DNA of 64,000 bases from Powellomyces hirtus (GCA_025526995.1 JAHLKG010000004.1:1-64000); one strand, 5' to 3'; shown: positions 18,822 to 29,633, counted from the stretch's first letter. Translations and numbers: made by a program. Notes: generated from the sequence alone by a model not told the origin.

Positions 18822-19365
18822 CGCCCAGCGGTTCCCCGGCCATCGTCCAATGATGCCGGTATCTCACCTAGTGAGGTCTACTGCCTCGCAGTCTTCGGCT
18901 CATCGCCCAGCGATCCCGGCATCTCCCCCAGCGAGATATGCTGCCCAGCAGCCTTCGGCCATCGTCCAACAATGCCGGCATCTCACCTCGTGAGGTCTAC
19001 TGCCTCGCAGTCTTCGGCTCATTGCCCAGCGATCCCGGCATCTCGCCCAGCGAGGTATGTCACCCAGCGACCTTCGGCCCATCGTCAAACGATGCCGGTA
19101 TCTTGGCCGAAGCCCTTCTCTTCCCCTTCGCGTGGGTATGTACTACAGCCATGGTCCCCGCGGGTCTCGAGGTACGCCGCCATGCAAATCTGGTGCCAGT
19201 CACCTTGCATCGGCAAGCCGTCGGCTCATCGCCCAGCGATCCCGGCATCTCACCCAGTGAGGTATGCTGCCCAGCAGCCTTCGGCCATCGTCCAACGATG
19301 CCGGCATCTCGCCCAGCGAGGTATGCTGCCCAGCAGCCTTCGGCCATTGTCCTGCCGGGATCTCG
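18822..19365. repeat. Minisatellite in the 3' region of gypsy G1
   Basis: Tandem units of roughly 55-60 bp (core CCGGCATCTCGCCCAGCGAG, then TGCTGCCCAGCAGCCTTCGG) at 18822-19106 and again 19217-19365, separated by a unique 110-bp stretch. No gene seen between 18573 and 19427 besides this repeat. Confidence 0.75.
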
Positions 19366-19427
19366 CACTATAATGTCCTCTACCTCAAGTAGTATATCTC
19401 TTGTTAATTTACGGTACAGCTCGCTAT

Positions 19428-19913
19428 CTAGGTTCTCTTACGTCGCCTGGCTGCTAGCCTTTGGCCGTGGTCCTCTCCGGGGTGCTCCCGGAGCCATTCT
19501 TCCAGTGCGGTCGTCCCCTTCACATGTGCATATGGCTCCCACGTGTTCTGGGTGCTGTCGTAACCTGTCCACTTGACTAAGAACTGCTCGGTGTTCCTGT
19601 GCCATCTGGCATTTAGGATCTTGTCCACTTGGTAGGTCTCCTGACCGTCTTCGTCCTTCTTGGGCTCAGGCGGAGCGGTGACCTGTCTGTACGGGGTACC
19701 GCCTGGGTCATGGTACCGTCTCAGAATGTTGACATGAAAGACTGGGTGCAACCCGGTGAACTCCTTGGGTAGTTCGAGCTCGTAGGTGTCAGGATGCGGC
19801 CCCTTGCCGCGTACTGTGAATGGCCCAATCCATTGCTCAGCCAGCTTTTTGTTCCTTGTGGTGACGCTGGTAATCGCAATACCCTCACGATGGAGTAAGA
19901 CCTTGTCACCCTC
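19428..19913 (-). pseudogene. Gypsy G1 integrase C-terminus and chromodomain
   Basis: Same frame as the integrase block upstream but separated from it by a TGA at 19914-19916. It has the GPF-type integrase end (QWIGPFTVRGKGPHPDTYEL), LHPVFHVNILRRYH, and a chromodomain (YQVDKILNARWHRN, then FLVKWTGYDSTQNTWEP), which in chromoviruses guides integration to marked chromatin. Ends at 19428. Confidence 0.85.
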
Positions 19914-20624
19914 TCAGTATGCTTCCGTGTGCTTCTTGCGGTCGTAGTACTTTGCCTGCTGGTCCTGTGCGTCTCGGAGCTGTTGCTGCATGATGCGCCT
20001 CACGTCAGCGAATTCCTTAACCCGTCTCTCCATGGCGGTTCGTGCCGATTGCCTTATCATCTCTCCGGGGTTAGGTGCTACCCATTGGTTCGGTACCCGG
20101 GGGACGCGGCCTAGGTCAATCTCGAAAGGGGATAGTCCCGTCGACGTCTGCGGCGTTCGGTTGTAGTTGTACTCGAGTGTGGGGAGTAAACTCTTCCAGT
20201 TGGAGCTGGCATAGTCAAGAAAGGGGCCCATGATTCCCTTGATCATCTTGATGGCATTCTCCGCCTTGCTGTCGGTCTGTTGGTGTCGTGCCGACGAGAG
20301 TTCTTGCTTGACGGCGAGTGCCCGCATGAGGCACCGCCAGAATTCTGATAGCCACTTGGGGTCCCGATCGCTCACAATGGTGTGGGGTAACCCCGTGTGG
20401 CGAAATGCCTGTTCCAGAAAGAGTTGAGCCATCTCCTGAGCTGTAGCACGTGTGTTAGTAGGTAGAAGTATCACGCGGCATGAAAGGTAGTCGACGATGA
20501 GGAGTACGGCGTCTGCCGTCTTGGTCAGTCTCTCGCCGGTGTGGTGCGGAGGGTTATTCGGCACGTCAGGCTCTACCCGAGGTTCCCTCCCCTTAGAGCC
20601 TGACGTGGGGAAGAATATATCCAT
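19914..20624 (-). pseudogene. Gypsy G1 integrase catalytic core
   Basis: DDE integrase inserting the DNA copy: first Asp in LLIVDYLSCR, second in IVSDRDPKW, Glu in DSKAENAIKMIKG. In frame with the reverse transcriptase block but behind a TGA at 20688-20690 that follows the zinc-binding HHCC end (CPTCQRHK). Both stops sit where Arg (CGA) would fit, consistent with CpG deamination. Confidence 0.85.
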
Positions 20625-20687
20625 GCCGATTTGTTGCCAACGAGCGTTGGGGATCGGTAAGCTGCGGAGGAAACCGATCGGCGCGGT

Positions 20688-23087
20688 TCACTTGTGACGT
20701 TGGCAGGTAGGGCAGGTGCGGACATATTGGTACACATCACGTTCCATGTGGGGCCAGTAGTACGACTCCAGAAGTTTGGCTAGCGTCCATTGGACACCGG
20801 AGTGACCACCGTTCGCGAGGGAGTCGTGATGAATCTGAAGGAGTGGCCCCCGCAAGCTGTCGGGGACGTACCGACGGTCATGGTACATCAAGAATCGGTG
20901 CGGAGGGGAGTCCACTGTCCGGAATCGGCGTGCATGGCCGGATAGGTTCTCCGGGGGACTGTTGATGGTTAGTAAGATGTTTTGGCCGAAATCATCCGAT
21001 GCGAGCGCTTGGGTCCAGTCCGCATCGGTCGGCATGTGCATCGTGACGGGCTTCTCCGTCTGCACAATGGCGGTGACCACATCGATCTTGGCCTGGCAGG
21101 TTGCACACTTGGGGGCGTAAGTCGGGTCGCGACTGAGGAAGTCAGCGATCGAATTCCATGTGCCGGGGAGGTATTCCACTGAGAAACCGAACTGTTGGAG
21201 GAACTCGACCCAGCCTGCTTGGCGACGTGACAGGTGGGGTTGTTCCTGGAGGTAGATCAGGGATTTGTGGTCAACAAACGCGCGGAATGGGCGGCCGATG
21301 AGGTAATGGCGGTTGGCGCGTATGGGTTTGACTAGTCCCAGCAGTTCTTGTTCATGCACGGGGTATCGGGTCTCGGTGGGTTGCATCTTGCGGGAGTAGT
21401 ATGTCACCGGGCGAAGTTGCGGGAGGTTGGCTAAGCCCGATTTGGTGGTTGGTAGTGGGTGAGGGTAAGGGAAATCCCCTTTGGCCGGCTGCGCCAGCCA
21501 TCCGCCGTAGGCGTAGCCCGATGCGTCCGTGAACAAGTAGGTGTCGAGCGCCGGGTCGAAGTACGCTAGGGTGGGTGCCGAGGAGCATAATTCCTTTAAG
21601 CGATTGAACGCTCGATCTTCCTCGTCACCCCACTGCCATGGGCGGTTGCCGGATTGCAGATTCGTTAGGGGTAGGGCAATCTGTGCATACTCGGGGATGT
21701 ATTCCTTGACATAGTTGACGAGGCCCATGAAGCTTAGGAGCTCCAGGGAGTTGGTCGGGCGAGGTCGTTCCCGGACCGCGGTCACCTTGGAGGGGGCGAT
21801 ACTTAGGCCATCCTTGCCGACTCGGTGGCCGCAGAACTCGACTTCGTCAACCGCCCATTGACATTTGCTGGGTTTGACGTGGAGGCGATGTTCCGTCAAG
21901 GTCTTGAGGACCTCGTCGACGTGCTGAATGTGCGAACTCATGTCGGTGCTGAATATGAGGATATCGTCGAGGTATGAGATCACGTAGGCGTCGTACTTGT
22001 CGCCCAAGAGCTTGTTGGTTAGTCGCTGGAATGTAGCAGGTGCATTAGTTAAGCCGAAAGGTAGAACATTGTATTCGAAGTGTCCAAAACGTGTTCGGAA
22101 TGCTATTTTCTCCCTATTTTCCGGTCGGATCATGATGCAGTGGTACGCGTCGCGGATGTCGATCGCGGTGAATACCCGCATGTTGACAAGCCTGTCGCGC
22201 AGCTCCGAGAGGTTCGGAAGTGGCGTGGCATCCTTGTGAGTCATCTTGTTCAGTGCCCGGTAGTCAATGCAGCAGCGTAATCCACCGTCCTTCTTTGGGG
22301 CAAACAGGACGGGGGCGCCCCACGGGCTGCGAGAGTGTGAGATCCAACCCTTGTCGATTAAGCGTTGCATTTGCTGGCTGAGTTCGTCCAGCTCGTCCGG
22401 GCTCAAGTGCCGAAGTGGCTGCATCACGGGCTTGGAACCGGGTTCGAGCCGAATGGTGAAGTTGTCCTCGCCTCGGTCCGGAGGCATGCCTGACTGCTCG
22501 GTGAATAACGTCGTGACGTATTTCTCTAGGGTCGGTCGGAGTGGATGGTCGGCCGCCAGCGCCTCTAGCGGGTCCTCTTGATCTGCCGCCTTGGCTTCGG
22601 CGTTGGTGTGGCGTCGCTCCACCAAGATCGCCCTCTTCTTGGCGTCGATCGTTCGTACGAATTGAGCCTCTGCGACTGGAATCGCATCTACAATGTGTAC
22701 CTCAAAAACGCCGGTTATCTCGCCCTTCTTCATCAAGCGTTTCCATTGCTTGGCCGTGTAGATTCCCTCTGCATTGAGTGCTGGCTTCGCTGGCTGGAAT
22801 CTGCGGGGCCGTATCTCTCGTGGGGAGAGCAGGCGGGCAGCGCACGTGGACGGTGCTTCCCAATGGCGATTAGTCGATTTGGCTCGAAGGCTGAGGGTCT
22901 GGCCGTCATGGTAAAACGTCATCGTTGGGAAGCCTTCTTGATCGAAAAGCCCTCGGACGTCCAATCCCAATATGAACGGCAAGCCGAGTATGACATCGAC
23001 CCTGATCGGTGCGACCACAAACGGTACGGTGTCTTCCCGGTAGGTAATCTTCTCCTCGGTGAACACCAAGAGGTCCCCACAGGTCAT
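20688..23087 (-). CDS. Gypsy G1 reverse transcriptase, RNase H and integrase zinc domain
   Basis: 799 codons. Begins downstream of the protease, then reverse transcriptase (WGAPVLFAPKKDGGLR, LPFGLTNAPATFQ, catalytic YLDD near residue 366), RNase H (LFTDASGYAYGGWLA), connection region, and the integrase N-terminal zinc finger (H-x3-H, CPTCQRHK). Longer and more intact than the other pol blocks. The protease lies just upstream (about 23160-23235, active-site segment ILIDTACNTLIIS with Asp-Thr-Ala), broken by at least two stops between gag and this block. Confidence 0.88.
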   Translation of the reverse strand: MTCGDLLVFTEEKITYREDTVPFVVAPIRVDVILGLPFILGLDVRGLFDQEGFPTMTFYHDGQTLSLRAKSTNRHWEAPSTCAARLLSPREIRPRRFQPAKPALNAEGIYTAKQWKRLMKKGEITGVFEVHIVDAIPVAEAQFVRTIDAKKRAILVERRHTNAEAKAADQEDPLEALAADHPLRPTLEKYVTTLFTEQSGMPPDRGEDNFTIRLEPGSKPVMQPLRHLSPDELDELSQQMQRLIDKGWISHSRSPWGAPVLFAPKKDGGLRCCIDYRALNKMTHKDATPLPNLSELRDRLVNMRVFTAIDIRDAYHCIMIRPENREKIAFRTRFGHFEYNVLPFGLTNAPATFQRLTNKLLGDKYDAYVISYLDDILIFSTDMSSHIQHVDEVLKTLTEHRLHVKPSKCQWAVDEVEFCGHRVGKDGLSIAPSKVTAVRERPRPTNSLELLSFMGLVNYVKEYIPEYAQIALPLTNLQSGNRPWQWGDEEDRAFNRLKELCSSAPTLAYFDPALDTYLFTDASGYAYGGWLAQPAKGDFPYPHPLPTTKSGLANLPQLRPVTYYSRKMQPTETRYPVHEQELLGLVKPIRANRHYLIGRPFRAFVDHKSLIYLQEQPHLSRRQAGWVEFLQQFGFSVEYLPGTWNSIADFLSRDPTYAPKCATCQAKIDVVTAIVQTEKPVTMHMPTDADWTQALASDDFGQNILLTINSPPENLSGHARRFRTVDSPPHRFLMYHDRRYVPDSLRGPLLQIHHDSLANGGHSGVQWTLAKLLESYYWPHMERDVYQYVRTCPTCQRHK

Positions 23088-23350
23088 CTTCGTTGCACCG
23101 TAGTTTCCCGCTCTATCGCCCCATCGGACCTCCAGCGGAGTTGGAGAGGTCTAGGTCCGGATGCCGTGCTTGGCTGCCCAAGTGTCACTGATGATCAGGG
23201 TGTTACACGCGGTATCGATTAGGATGCGGGCAAAGTGCCCTCATATCTTCCCGTGAACCACAAATGTCTTCTTGTGGATGCGGGGTCCCGGCCTGTCCGT
23301 GGGGATCTTGTCTTGCATTCGGGGTTGGGTTACTGAGACGGTGCAAATGT

Positions 23351-24562
23351 TCAGCACCCGGGGCGAAAATCCGAGCTGTTGACTGAGCCCCCGTCGCTGA
23401 CCGCGTCGTCCCCGGACTCTTCGGTGATCTCTACAGGGGCGGCGAACGTTCTATGCTCACCGGTCTTACCTTTACCTGCTGAGCACCCACGGGCATAGTG
23501 CCCCTTGCCTCCGCAGTTGAAACATTTGTTGCGTTCATGACGTTCATTATAGGTGATGCGCTTGCGGTCTGAGATCCCTTGGTGGTTGTCCGTACCGCGC
23601 GTGGGACGACCTGAGCCATAGGGGGTGTGGCGCCCACGTTCTCGTGCTTGATAGTTCCCTCGGTGTACCTGGGCCGGCTGGACTGCGGCGTACTGACGTC
23701 TTCTCCCGTCGGGGGTCACCCGCGCAAGGTTGTCCGCATAGCCTCGAATCTTGTAGCATAACAGGGCTTCGTTCTGTAGCTCGGTGATCGGGATCTCGGC
23801 ACCGTTGTTCCTCATGATCGCGGCATAGCAGTGGTCTCGAATGCGCTGGCCGACGTGGTTGGTCGAGAATCCGGTCAAGAAGTAGTCGCGCTCTTGCCAT
23901 GGGGTAAGTCGCTCCTTATCGTCGAGCATTGCGATCTGGGCCCGAAGGGTATTGAACTTGGCGATATACTCCGATATGCTATTAGTGAAAACCAGCCGCT
24001 TCATCTTTGCTTCTGCGGTGTTTCGTAAGTTGGCGGGGTAGAAGCGGATGCGGAGGATCCTCGTGAATTCTTCCAATGTCGTGGGCTGGTCGCCGGCATC
24101 TCTGAGCATTTGCCACCATTCGTTGGCGGTTTCCTTGAGGTACCCCGAGATGTGGTCGAAGTCCCGGTGGTCCGTCCTGAAGTCAGTTGCCTCAAGGTAG
24201 TGCGTGTGGACCTTCAAAAACTCATCGACCTTCGACACCATTTCTTCACTGTTCCCTTTTCCGTCAAAGTGTGTCAGCTGCTTGCGAAGGTTCTTGCGGC
24301 GTTCCTTCTCGGCTTGCATTCGTGCGCGGTTTTCTTCTGCCAGGATGATGTCGACGTGCGGTGTTGCAACCGCTGGTTGGACTGGAGTCGGAATCCTTGA
24401 GAGAAGGGCTTCGAAGCGGGCCTCTCCCATTGCGATCTGTTCCTGCAGTAGGTGTTGGGTCTCCGCCAATTGTGCAGCCAACATTGCGACGGGGTTGTCG
24501 GTCGGTGTGTCGACTTCGGGTTCTCCTACTGCCATTGGGCTGTTCCTGGTGCTATGTGCCAT
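23351..24562 (-). CDS. Gypsy G1 gag
   Basis: 403 codons, intact. Capsid/nucleocapsid protein with an N-terminal coiled-coil-like leader (ETQHLLQEQIAMGEARFEAL), a capsid core (FDGKGNSEEMVSKVDEFL, LKETANEWWQMLRDAG), and one CCHC zinc knuckle (CFNCGGKGHYARGC) near residue 360, followed by an acidic tail. Start at 24562 is 28 bases inside the 5' LTR/primer site. Gag is the only uninterrupted sense gene of the element. Confidence 0.88.
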   Translation of the reverse strand: MAHSTRNSPMAVGEPEVDTPTDNPVAMLAAQLAETQHLLQEQIAMGEARFEALLSRIPTPVQPAVATPHVDIILAEENRARMQAEKERRKNLRKQLTHFDGKGNSEEMVSKVDEFLKVHTHYLEATDFRTDHRDFDHISGYLKETANEWWQMLRDAGDQPTTLEEFTRILRIRFYPANLRNTAEAKMKRLVFTNSISEYIAKFNTLRAQIAMLDDKERLTPWQERDYFLTGFSTNHVGQRIRDHCYAAIMRNNGAEIPITELQNEALLCYKIRGYADNLARVTPDGRRRQYAAVQPAQVHRGNYQARERGRHTPYGSGRPTRGTDNHQGISDRKRITYNERHERNKCFNCGGKGHYARGCSAGKGKTGEHRTFAAPVEITEESGDDAVSDGGSVNSSDFRPGC

Positions 24563-24577
24563 TGTTGTCGTCTACGG

Positions 24578-24590
24578 GGTGGTGCTACCA
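24578..24590 (-). promoter_or_regulatory. Primer-binding site of gypsy G1
   Basis: Minus strand TGGTAGCACCACC directly after the 5' LTR, nearly the same as in G2 (7491-7504) and close to the TGGTAGCGCC site used for initiator tRNA-Met 3' ends. Confidence 0.65.
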
Positions 24591-24864
24591 TGTAATAATA
24601 CTAGGTCCGTTGCCAGAGTCTAGCCTTCTATTCGGGAATTCCCTATCTCTAATTCTACTGTAAGATCCCTAAGTCTTGAATACGCCCTCGTCGGAGTATT
24701 CCTACTTTTCTTCTGGACCGCAAGGCGGTCCCGGTCACGTGATGGCCATCCGTGGCCATCCCTGAGGTCTAGTACCCTTCGGGATGCTGACGCTAGCATC
24801 CATCTTGCGCGGGCCCTTCCCGACGCGTATCTAGGCTTAGGCTGGCGAGCCACGCCTCATTACA
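24591..24864 (-). repeat. 5' LTR of gypsy G1
   Basis: 274 bp, about four differences from the 3' LTR at 17107-17381. Followed by the right target duplication AGCAC (24865-24869). Confidence 0.9.
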
Positions 24865-24929
24865 AGCACTACGACAACACGATCATGCCAATGACGAAAG
24901 CGTCCATGACGGAGCTCCCGAATGAGTAA
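24865..24929 (+). pseudogene. Copia B pol, last codons after the gypsy insertion
   Basis: Continues the RNase H C-terminus as HYDN...MTKASMTELPNE and stop at 24927-24929, matching copia C. Confidence 0.85.
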
Positions 24930-24968
24930 AATCCCATCATCGCGGATCGATTGCTCGGACAGGGGGTG

Positions 24969-25334
24969 TATTGGAATGTTGAGACTTGCGTACTCAACGT
25001 TTGGCCCTTACATTAGATCCTTACTTGGATTCTCCGACTAGAACGCGTGACCACCATACCGGTAACGCTAAGAGCTGAATTGGATCACGTGTGATCACGT
25101 GATTGGAGAAAAAGTAGATTAGAACGCTTGAAGCGAGACATTACCGACAAGACTTTAAGACATAAAATACATCCACATACATTACATCTCCGTGCATCTG
25201 ACAACGCTACACCGTCATCTGCATCACAGAAGAGCTCTGTAACCCCCTCTTACAAAGTATACTGGAGGCCACATCGAATTCGGCCCATCCTCTGCAATTC
25301 CGATAAAGTACTGGAAGTGCCGATATCTCCAATA
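24969..25334 (+). repeat. 3' LTR of copia B
   Basis: 366 bp, TATTGGAATG to TCTCCAATA, preceded by polypurine ACAGGGGGTG. Related to the 358-bp LTRs of copia C. The LTR tips form a TATTGGA/TCCAATA inverted repeat in place of the usual TG/CA. Confidence 0.85.
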
Positions 25335-28143
25335 CATTCAACCATATTACAGTCAGTCACTGCATCACCCAATGTCTTCATGAGGTCCATGCAGTCCAAA
25401 TATTGGCCATTTTCAACGAAGGAGCATTTCTTCTCAGCTCTTTTGTTCAGTGTGACACGTCAGCGCCTGTCAGTTCGAGTGCGGAAATGGATTTGGGGGT
25501 GGGCTCATAGTTCGGGGCTCCATCTTCCATCCCTCAAGGTCATTTAAAAGGAGATGCATGCTGTCCGCAATGTAGCAGGATGCCACACATATGAAGAAAA
25601 CTCGGTCTCTGAGTGCCCTTTCTTTCAAAATTCCCTTTTGGACACTATTCGGCGAGAGATATCAAATCCTGTGGTTTTGGGGCTGTTGGAAACATATCCT
25701 GAAGAGACTACACAGCCTTCAGAACTGTGGCATGGTGTGAAGTGGCATGAGGAACGCATTCTGCAAGCGCTTATGGTCAGGGTTAATGGTCTGGATTTCT
25801 ATAACAGGGAAACGGCGATGACGGGTGATGGAACTCTTATCAGAATCATGAAATTCTTCAAACTCAAAGGGAAGATGTCCTTTTTGGGGACAATATTGAC
25901 AGAACTGCCCGCTCTTCCACAGACTCCGGCTGGACAATTGTTTGCCCTTGCACGCCATCCATTGTCCTCCATTACAAGGCCCATGGAAGATCTGTTACCA
26001 AGTGCCTCAATAACAATGGTTGTCAAACAGGAAGCCAATGGAGCCATCTTGAACATCCAAGCGCCTGTGAATCATTTGCGCCAAACTGCCAATGGTTGTC
26101 AGATTCTTGTTGTTCCCCTTGTGATGTTCTGTGATGGTTCTTCTGGCAACATATCAAAACAATGGAACAATCATGACACTTGGATATTAACTTTGGCCGG
26201 TTTTCCATTTGACCAACGCAGCTCAGGTTACCATCAGCACTTTGTTTGCACAAGCAACGGACTTGATGGGATGGAAATGACAAGCGCCATTGTCGACCAA
26301 TTGAAGCAGCTCACCGAGGGCATCTCATGTGTTCATGGCGTCTCTCATGAGCCATTGCTTGTGATTGGAGGTCTGCTATGTTTGCTGGGCGACAACCGCG
26401 AGTCGAGCAAGTTTTGCTGCCACAGTGGATTAATGTCCTTGAAATATTGTCGTTATTGTGAAGTGAGCTGCAAGCTGACAGACGCCACTGGCCTTATTGA
26501 AATTGTCTCAACACCCACAACACAACGGAACTGGCAAACAACAGCGGCCATCATTGCTCAACAACTGCAGCTGTTATTTGAGAAACGCACCAAAACAAAA
26601 ATACGGGAGCTTCAGACTGCAACAGGCGTCAAATGCGTCCTCGCTCAAAAGGTCATCGACAAGGTGAGTCCCCTCCATTCATATTGGCACTTGCAACTGG
26701 CGGTTGGCGCTTAACATCATGTCTTTTCATAAACATTCCAGATGGGCGTCCAAAGTGGAGCTTTCCCGGCCGATTTCATCAGAGAGGGTCTCCCTTCCTT
26801 ACTGCAGAGACGCAATCCCCTCCTTCAATTGCCGGGGTTTGATGGGCATTTGGATACCCCGGTCAAAGTCCTCCACACTGTACTGCTTGGGTTTGTCAAA
26901 TATGTTGGCAATCAAACAATCAACTATGGCCTTGTGACAGGCGCCAACCGAGCAACAAACAAGGCGACAGTCATCGCGAGAATTGACTCGTTTGATGCTA
27001 ATGGCACAGATCGAAGACCAATGTGGGGGTCCACATTTGTAACCTATGTTGGATCACTCATTGGAAGGGACTTCAAGGCTTTCATTCAAGCGGGGGTTTT
27101 CATTTTTCACAGGCTCATCGCTGATGATGCGATGGCCATGTGGGAAAAACTGGCCGTGCTTTCCGTGTTGGTTTATGAAAACCGAATCTCAAATCTTGAT
27201 GCATACTGTGATCAATTGAAAGCGGCAACCAACGCTTTTTTTGCTGCAGTCGCCAACTTCTCCATTCAAGTTTTCAAAAAGACAAAATATCACATCTTTT
27301 GTTATCTAGTTCAGGACGTTCGTCGTTTTGGACTTCCTCGCCACTACCATATGGAAACATCTGAGAGGTTCAACCATGCGATACGCAGGCAATCTGTACA
27401 TAGCAACAGACAGGCGCCATCATTGAACATTGCAAGCGGTTTCTCCCTTCTTGCCACTATGCGCCATGTTGTCTTGGCAGGCATTTTGCGAGCCCAAAGC
27501 CCCGTGGGAGCTGATTCATGTGTCCAAGGCCATAACTTGTCTTGCAGGCGACCCGACCGTACAGGCACTCTTTGGCATCCAACCGAAAGCGTCAGCATTT
27601 GTCCTGCGCGAAGGAATGTTTGTTCTTCTCCAAGACTGGCGCTTAGCTTGGATTGCAGTTCAAACTAAGGCTGAGCTTGAGGTGGACCGGCTCCAGCTGG
27701 TCCCAGATGTTGTCTTCCATGGACTGCCCATTGTTGAGGAAACACCACATAGACGCTCGGTCTCACATGCCGATGTGAAGGCAATTCTGAATTTCCAGCA
27801 CCACTATGCAGCCGCAGGATGTGCCATCGCTGTGACGGGACGGAAGCGTTTGAAGCGTCGTGAAACCACCATAATGAGGCGGTCCATTTTGTGTGGGCCT
27901 CTCCAACAGTTTGTAGTGAACCTACATTGCATTAAAACAGCCCAAGCGCTTTGGACAATGGTTCCAAAACTAGATTGGGAGGAAAATGCTGCCAGATTGG
28001 AGGAGACCCTCAGCCAAACATGGTCTAGCGCCAAATGGATGCAGGTGCCACCACTCCCGCGTCCACCACACATGCTCGCGGACGGCGCCTCAAGCGCCAA
28101 TGAAGAAGACAAAGGCGCCGAGAGCTCCACATTGGTGCCATAG
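25335..28143 (+). pseudogene. Basidiomycete-type transposon-associated protein (gene T1), three exons, one stop
   Basis: I recognise the family as one repeated widely in Agaricomycete genomes but cannot name it with certainty; it probably is a transposase-like protein. Recognisable stretches are SKYWPFSTKEHFFSALL, LVMFCDGSSGNISKQWNNH, HFVCTSNGLDGMEM, DTPVKVLHTVLLGFVKYV and RFNHAIRRQSVHSNRQAPS. Introns 26664-26741 and 27504-27564 have proper GT-AG ends and keep the frame. A TAA at 25545-25547 interrupts the N-terminal part in frame, so this copy is probably dead. The 5' end is cut by or hidden under the copia B LTR. The frame ends at 28143, just before a GTAAGT, hinting at a further exon. Confidence 0.6.
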
Positions 28144-29215
28144 CAACAGCAGGTAAGTCTACACCTTCTGTCTACCACGTCGAATATAAAATCTTGGCCT
28201 CCTCCATTGGACCCTTTTGTCCTTCTCACTCACACCCTAAACCCTTAATTGTCCTTCATGACCCATCTGCACATCCAGAGTACTCTCCCAATCCATTTGA
28301 CACACCAGCAGCAAAGAGACAACAAACATCGAGTAACAGCCACAGGCAGCTCATGTGGAGTGCCCTGTAACCCGCCAAAAGTCCAACACCCACAAGCTCA
28401 AATGCAGGCTCAGATATATGGGTCTCATCTGAGATTGCCAACCAGTCCTCTTCCTGGCACAAGCACAAGCGCATGTGAAACAGATAACTGGAGAAATGGT
28501 GGGTATGTGGCGCTTGAAAAACCCCCACATGGATGAAACGCCGTAACTCTTCTTTCAGATCCCAGCTTTAGCAGGGATGGGCTCTATGTCACAAGGTGAA
28601 CTGGTGATACTGGGGGTTGTCATTTGTTTAATGGCGGAAATGACAAAACTTCAGGCCTTAAGCGCCAGTGATATGGTATGCATTTAGTGGTAGCGCCTGT
28701 TGACTCTCACAACACACTTATGGCGTCTTCATTTCTAGTCAGTGATTCAAGCCAAAGTTGGAAAGCACATGAGTCGGCCAGACCTTCCCAGCTATAACAA
28801 CCGTGGTCATGGCATCTCAGACAAGATCTGGAAACACATGGTGGAAGCAGAGACGTTTCCCCGTTCTCTTACCTGAAAAGATCATGTCAAGACCACCGTT
28901 CAAAAGCATATCAGTTATTGCATCTCTCAATGGAAAGCAGCGAGGAAAGCAGATGTAAGTCTCTTTTGGTGCCAATTTAAGCACCAAACTCATTCAAGCG
29001 CTTCTCAGCTCCTAGGATCCGTGAGGCGCCAAATCAACTGATATGATCTTCCCATTTTTACCAAGCAACTGTTTGTCATTCGATCCTCGCCCACAAGTGA
29101 CCAAATGGCACGGGCTGCCCTCTTGCTGAGAAGTCGGAACTGGCGCCTGATATCATTGAATGCCATGTGTGTTCACCATTATGTCGACAGCGTCATGTAG
29201 TTGAAGCGCTTGAGA
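25760..29215. repeat. Dispersed GCGC-core motif across T1/T2
   Basis: About 18 occurrences of a GCGC core with A/G before and C/T after (AAGCGC, GGCGCC, GGCGCT), for example near 25765, 26058, 26705, 27411, 27940, 28095, 28659, 28994, 29141 and 29203. The same motif clusters at 33673-33745. Confidence 0.4.
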
Positions 29216-29263
29216 AGAAGGGAAAAACACCAGACCAGAAGAGCAAGCTCCTGTGGTTGACTG
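28150..29263 (+). pseudogene. Second multi-exon transposon-associated gene (T2), left part
   Basis: Several protein-like blocks with in-frame stops: HPEYSPNPFDTPAAKRQ (about 28270), QAKVGKHMSRPDLPSYNN and GISDKIWKHMVEAETFP (about 28745-28860), and a final exon with IIECHVCSPLCRQRHVV and PDQKSKLLWLT (about 29140-29263). The last exon is cut at GACTG by copia C and continues at 32986. Family unknown. It follows T1 on the same strand, so both may belong to one large transposon. Confidence 0.45.
29259..29263 (+). repeat. Target-site duplication of copia C (left copy)
   Basis: GACTG, repeated at 32981-32985. Confidence 0.9.
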
Positions 29264-29633
29264 TATTGGAGATATCGTCGTTTCCAGTACTTTATCGGAA
29301 ATGCAGAGGATTGGCCGAATTTGATGTGGCCTCCAGTATACTTCGTAAAGGGGGTTTACAGAGCTCTTCTGTGATGCAGATGACGATGTAGCGTTGTCAG
29401 ATGCACAGAGATGTAATGTATGTTATGTCTTAAAGTCTTATCGGTAATGTCTCGCTTCGAGCGTTCTAATCTACTTTTTTTCTCCAATCACGTGATCACA
29501 CGTGATCCAATTCAGCTCTTAGCGTTACCGGTATGATGGTCACGCGTTCTAGTCGGAGAATCCAAGTAAGGATCTAATGTAAGGACCAAACGTTGAGTAC
29601 GCAAGTCTCAACATTCCAATACACCCCCTGTCC
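29264..29633 (-). repeat. 3' LTR and polypurine tract of copia C
   Basis: LTR 29264-29621; minus-strand GGACAGGGGGTG at 29622-29633 is the polypurine tract. Confidence 0.88.

Larger units (their letters stand above)
17107..24864 (-). mobile_element. Ty3/gypsy chromovirus G1, complete, with antisense gene
   Basis: 7758 bp on the minus strand: 5' LTR 24591-24864, primer site, gag, protease, reverse transcriptase, RNase H, integrase, chromodomain, a 2-kb 3' region, polypurine tract and 3' LTR 17107-17381. A perfect 5-bp target duplication flanks it. The two LTRs differ at about four positions, so insertion is recent, yet pol carries several stop codons. The 3' region contains minisatellite repeats and a spliced plus-strand gene. 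Confidence 0.92.
15527..25334 (+). mobile_element. Ty1/copia retrotransposon B, 3' portion, split by gypsy G1
   Basis: Coding sequence resumes after copia A at GTACCGAAGAACCCC, corresponding to the region just after the chromodomain in copia C, runs to 17106, is interrupted by gypsy G1 (17107-24864), resumes at 24865 with the last codons (stop at 24927-24929), and ends with polypurine tract and 3' LTR. Everything upstream of the reverse transcriptase, including the 5' LTR, is absent. Confidence 0.85.
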
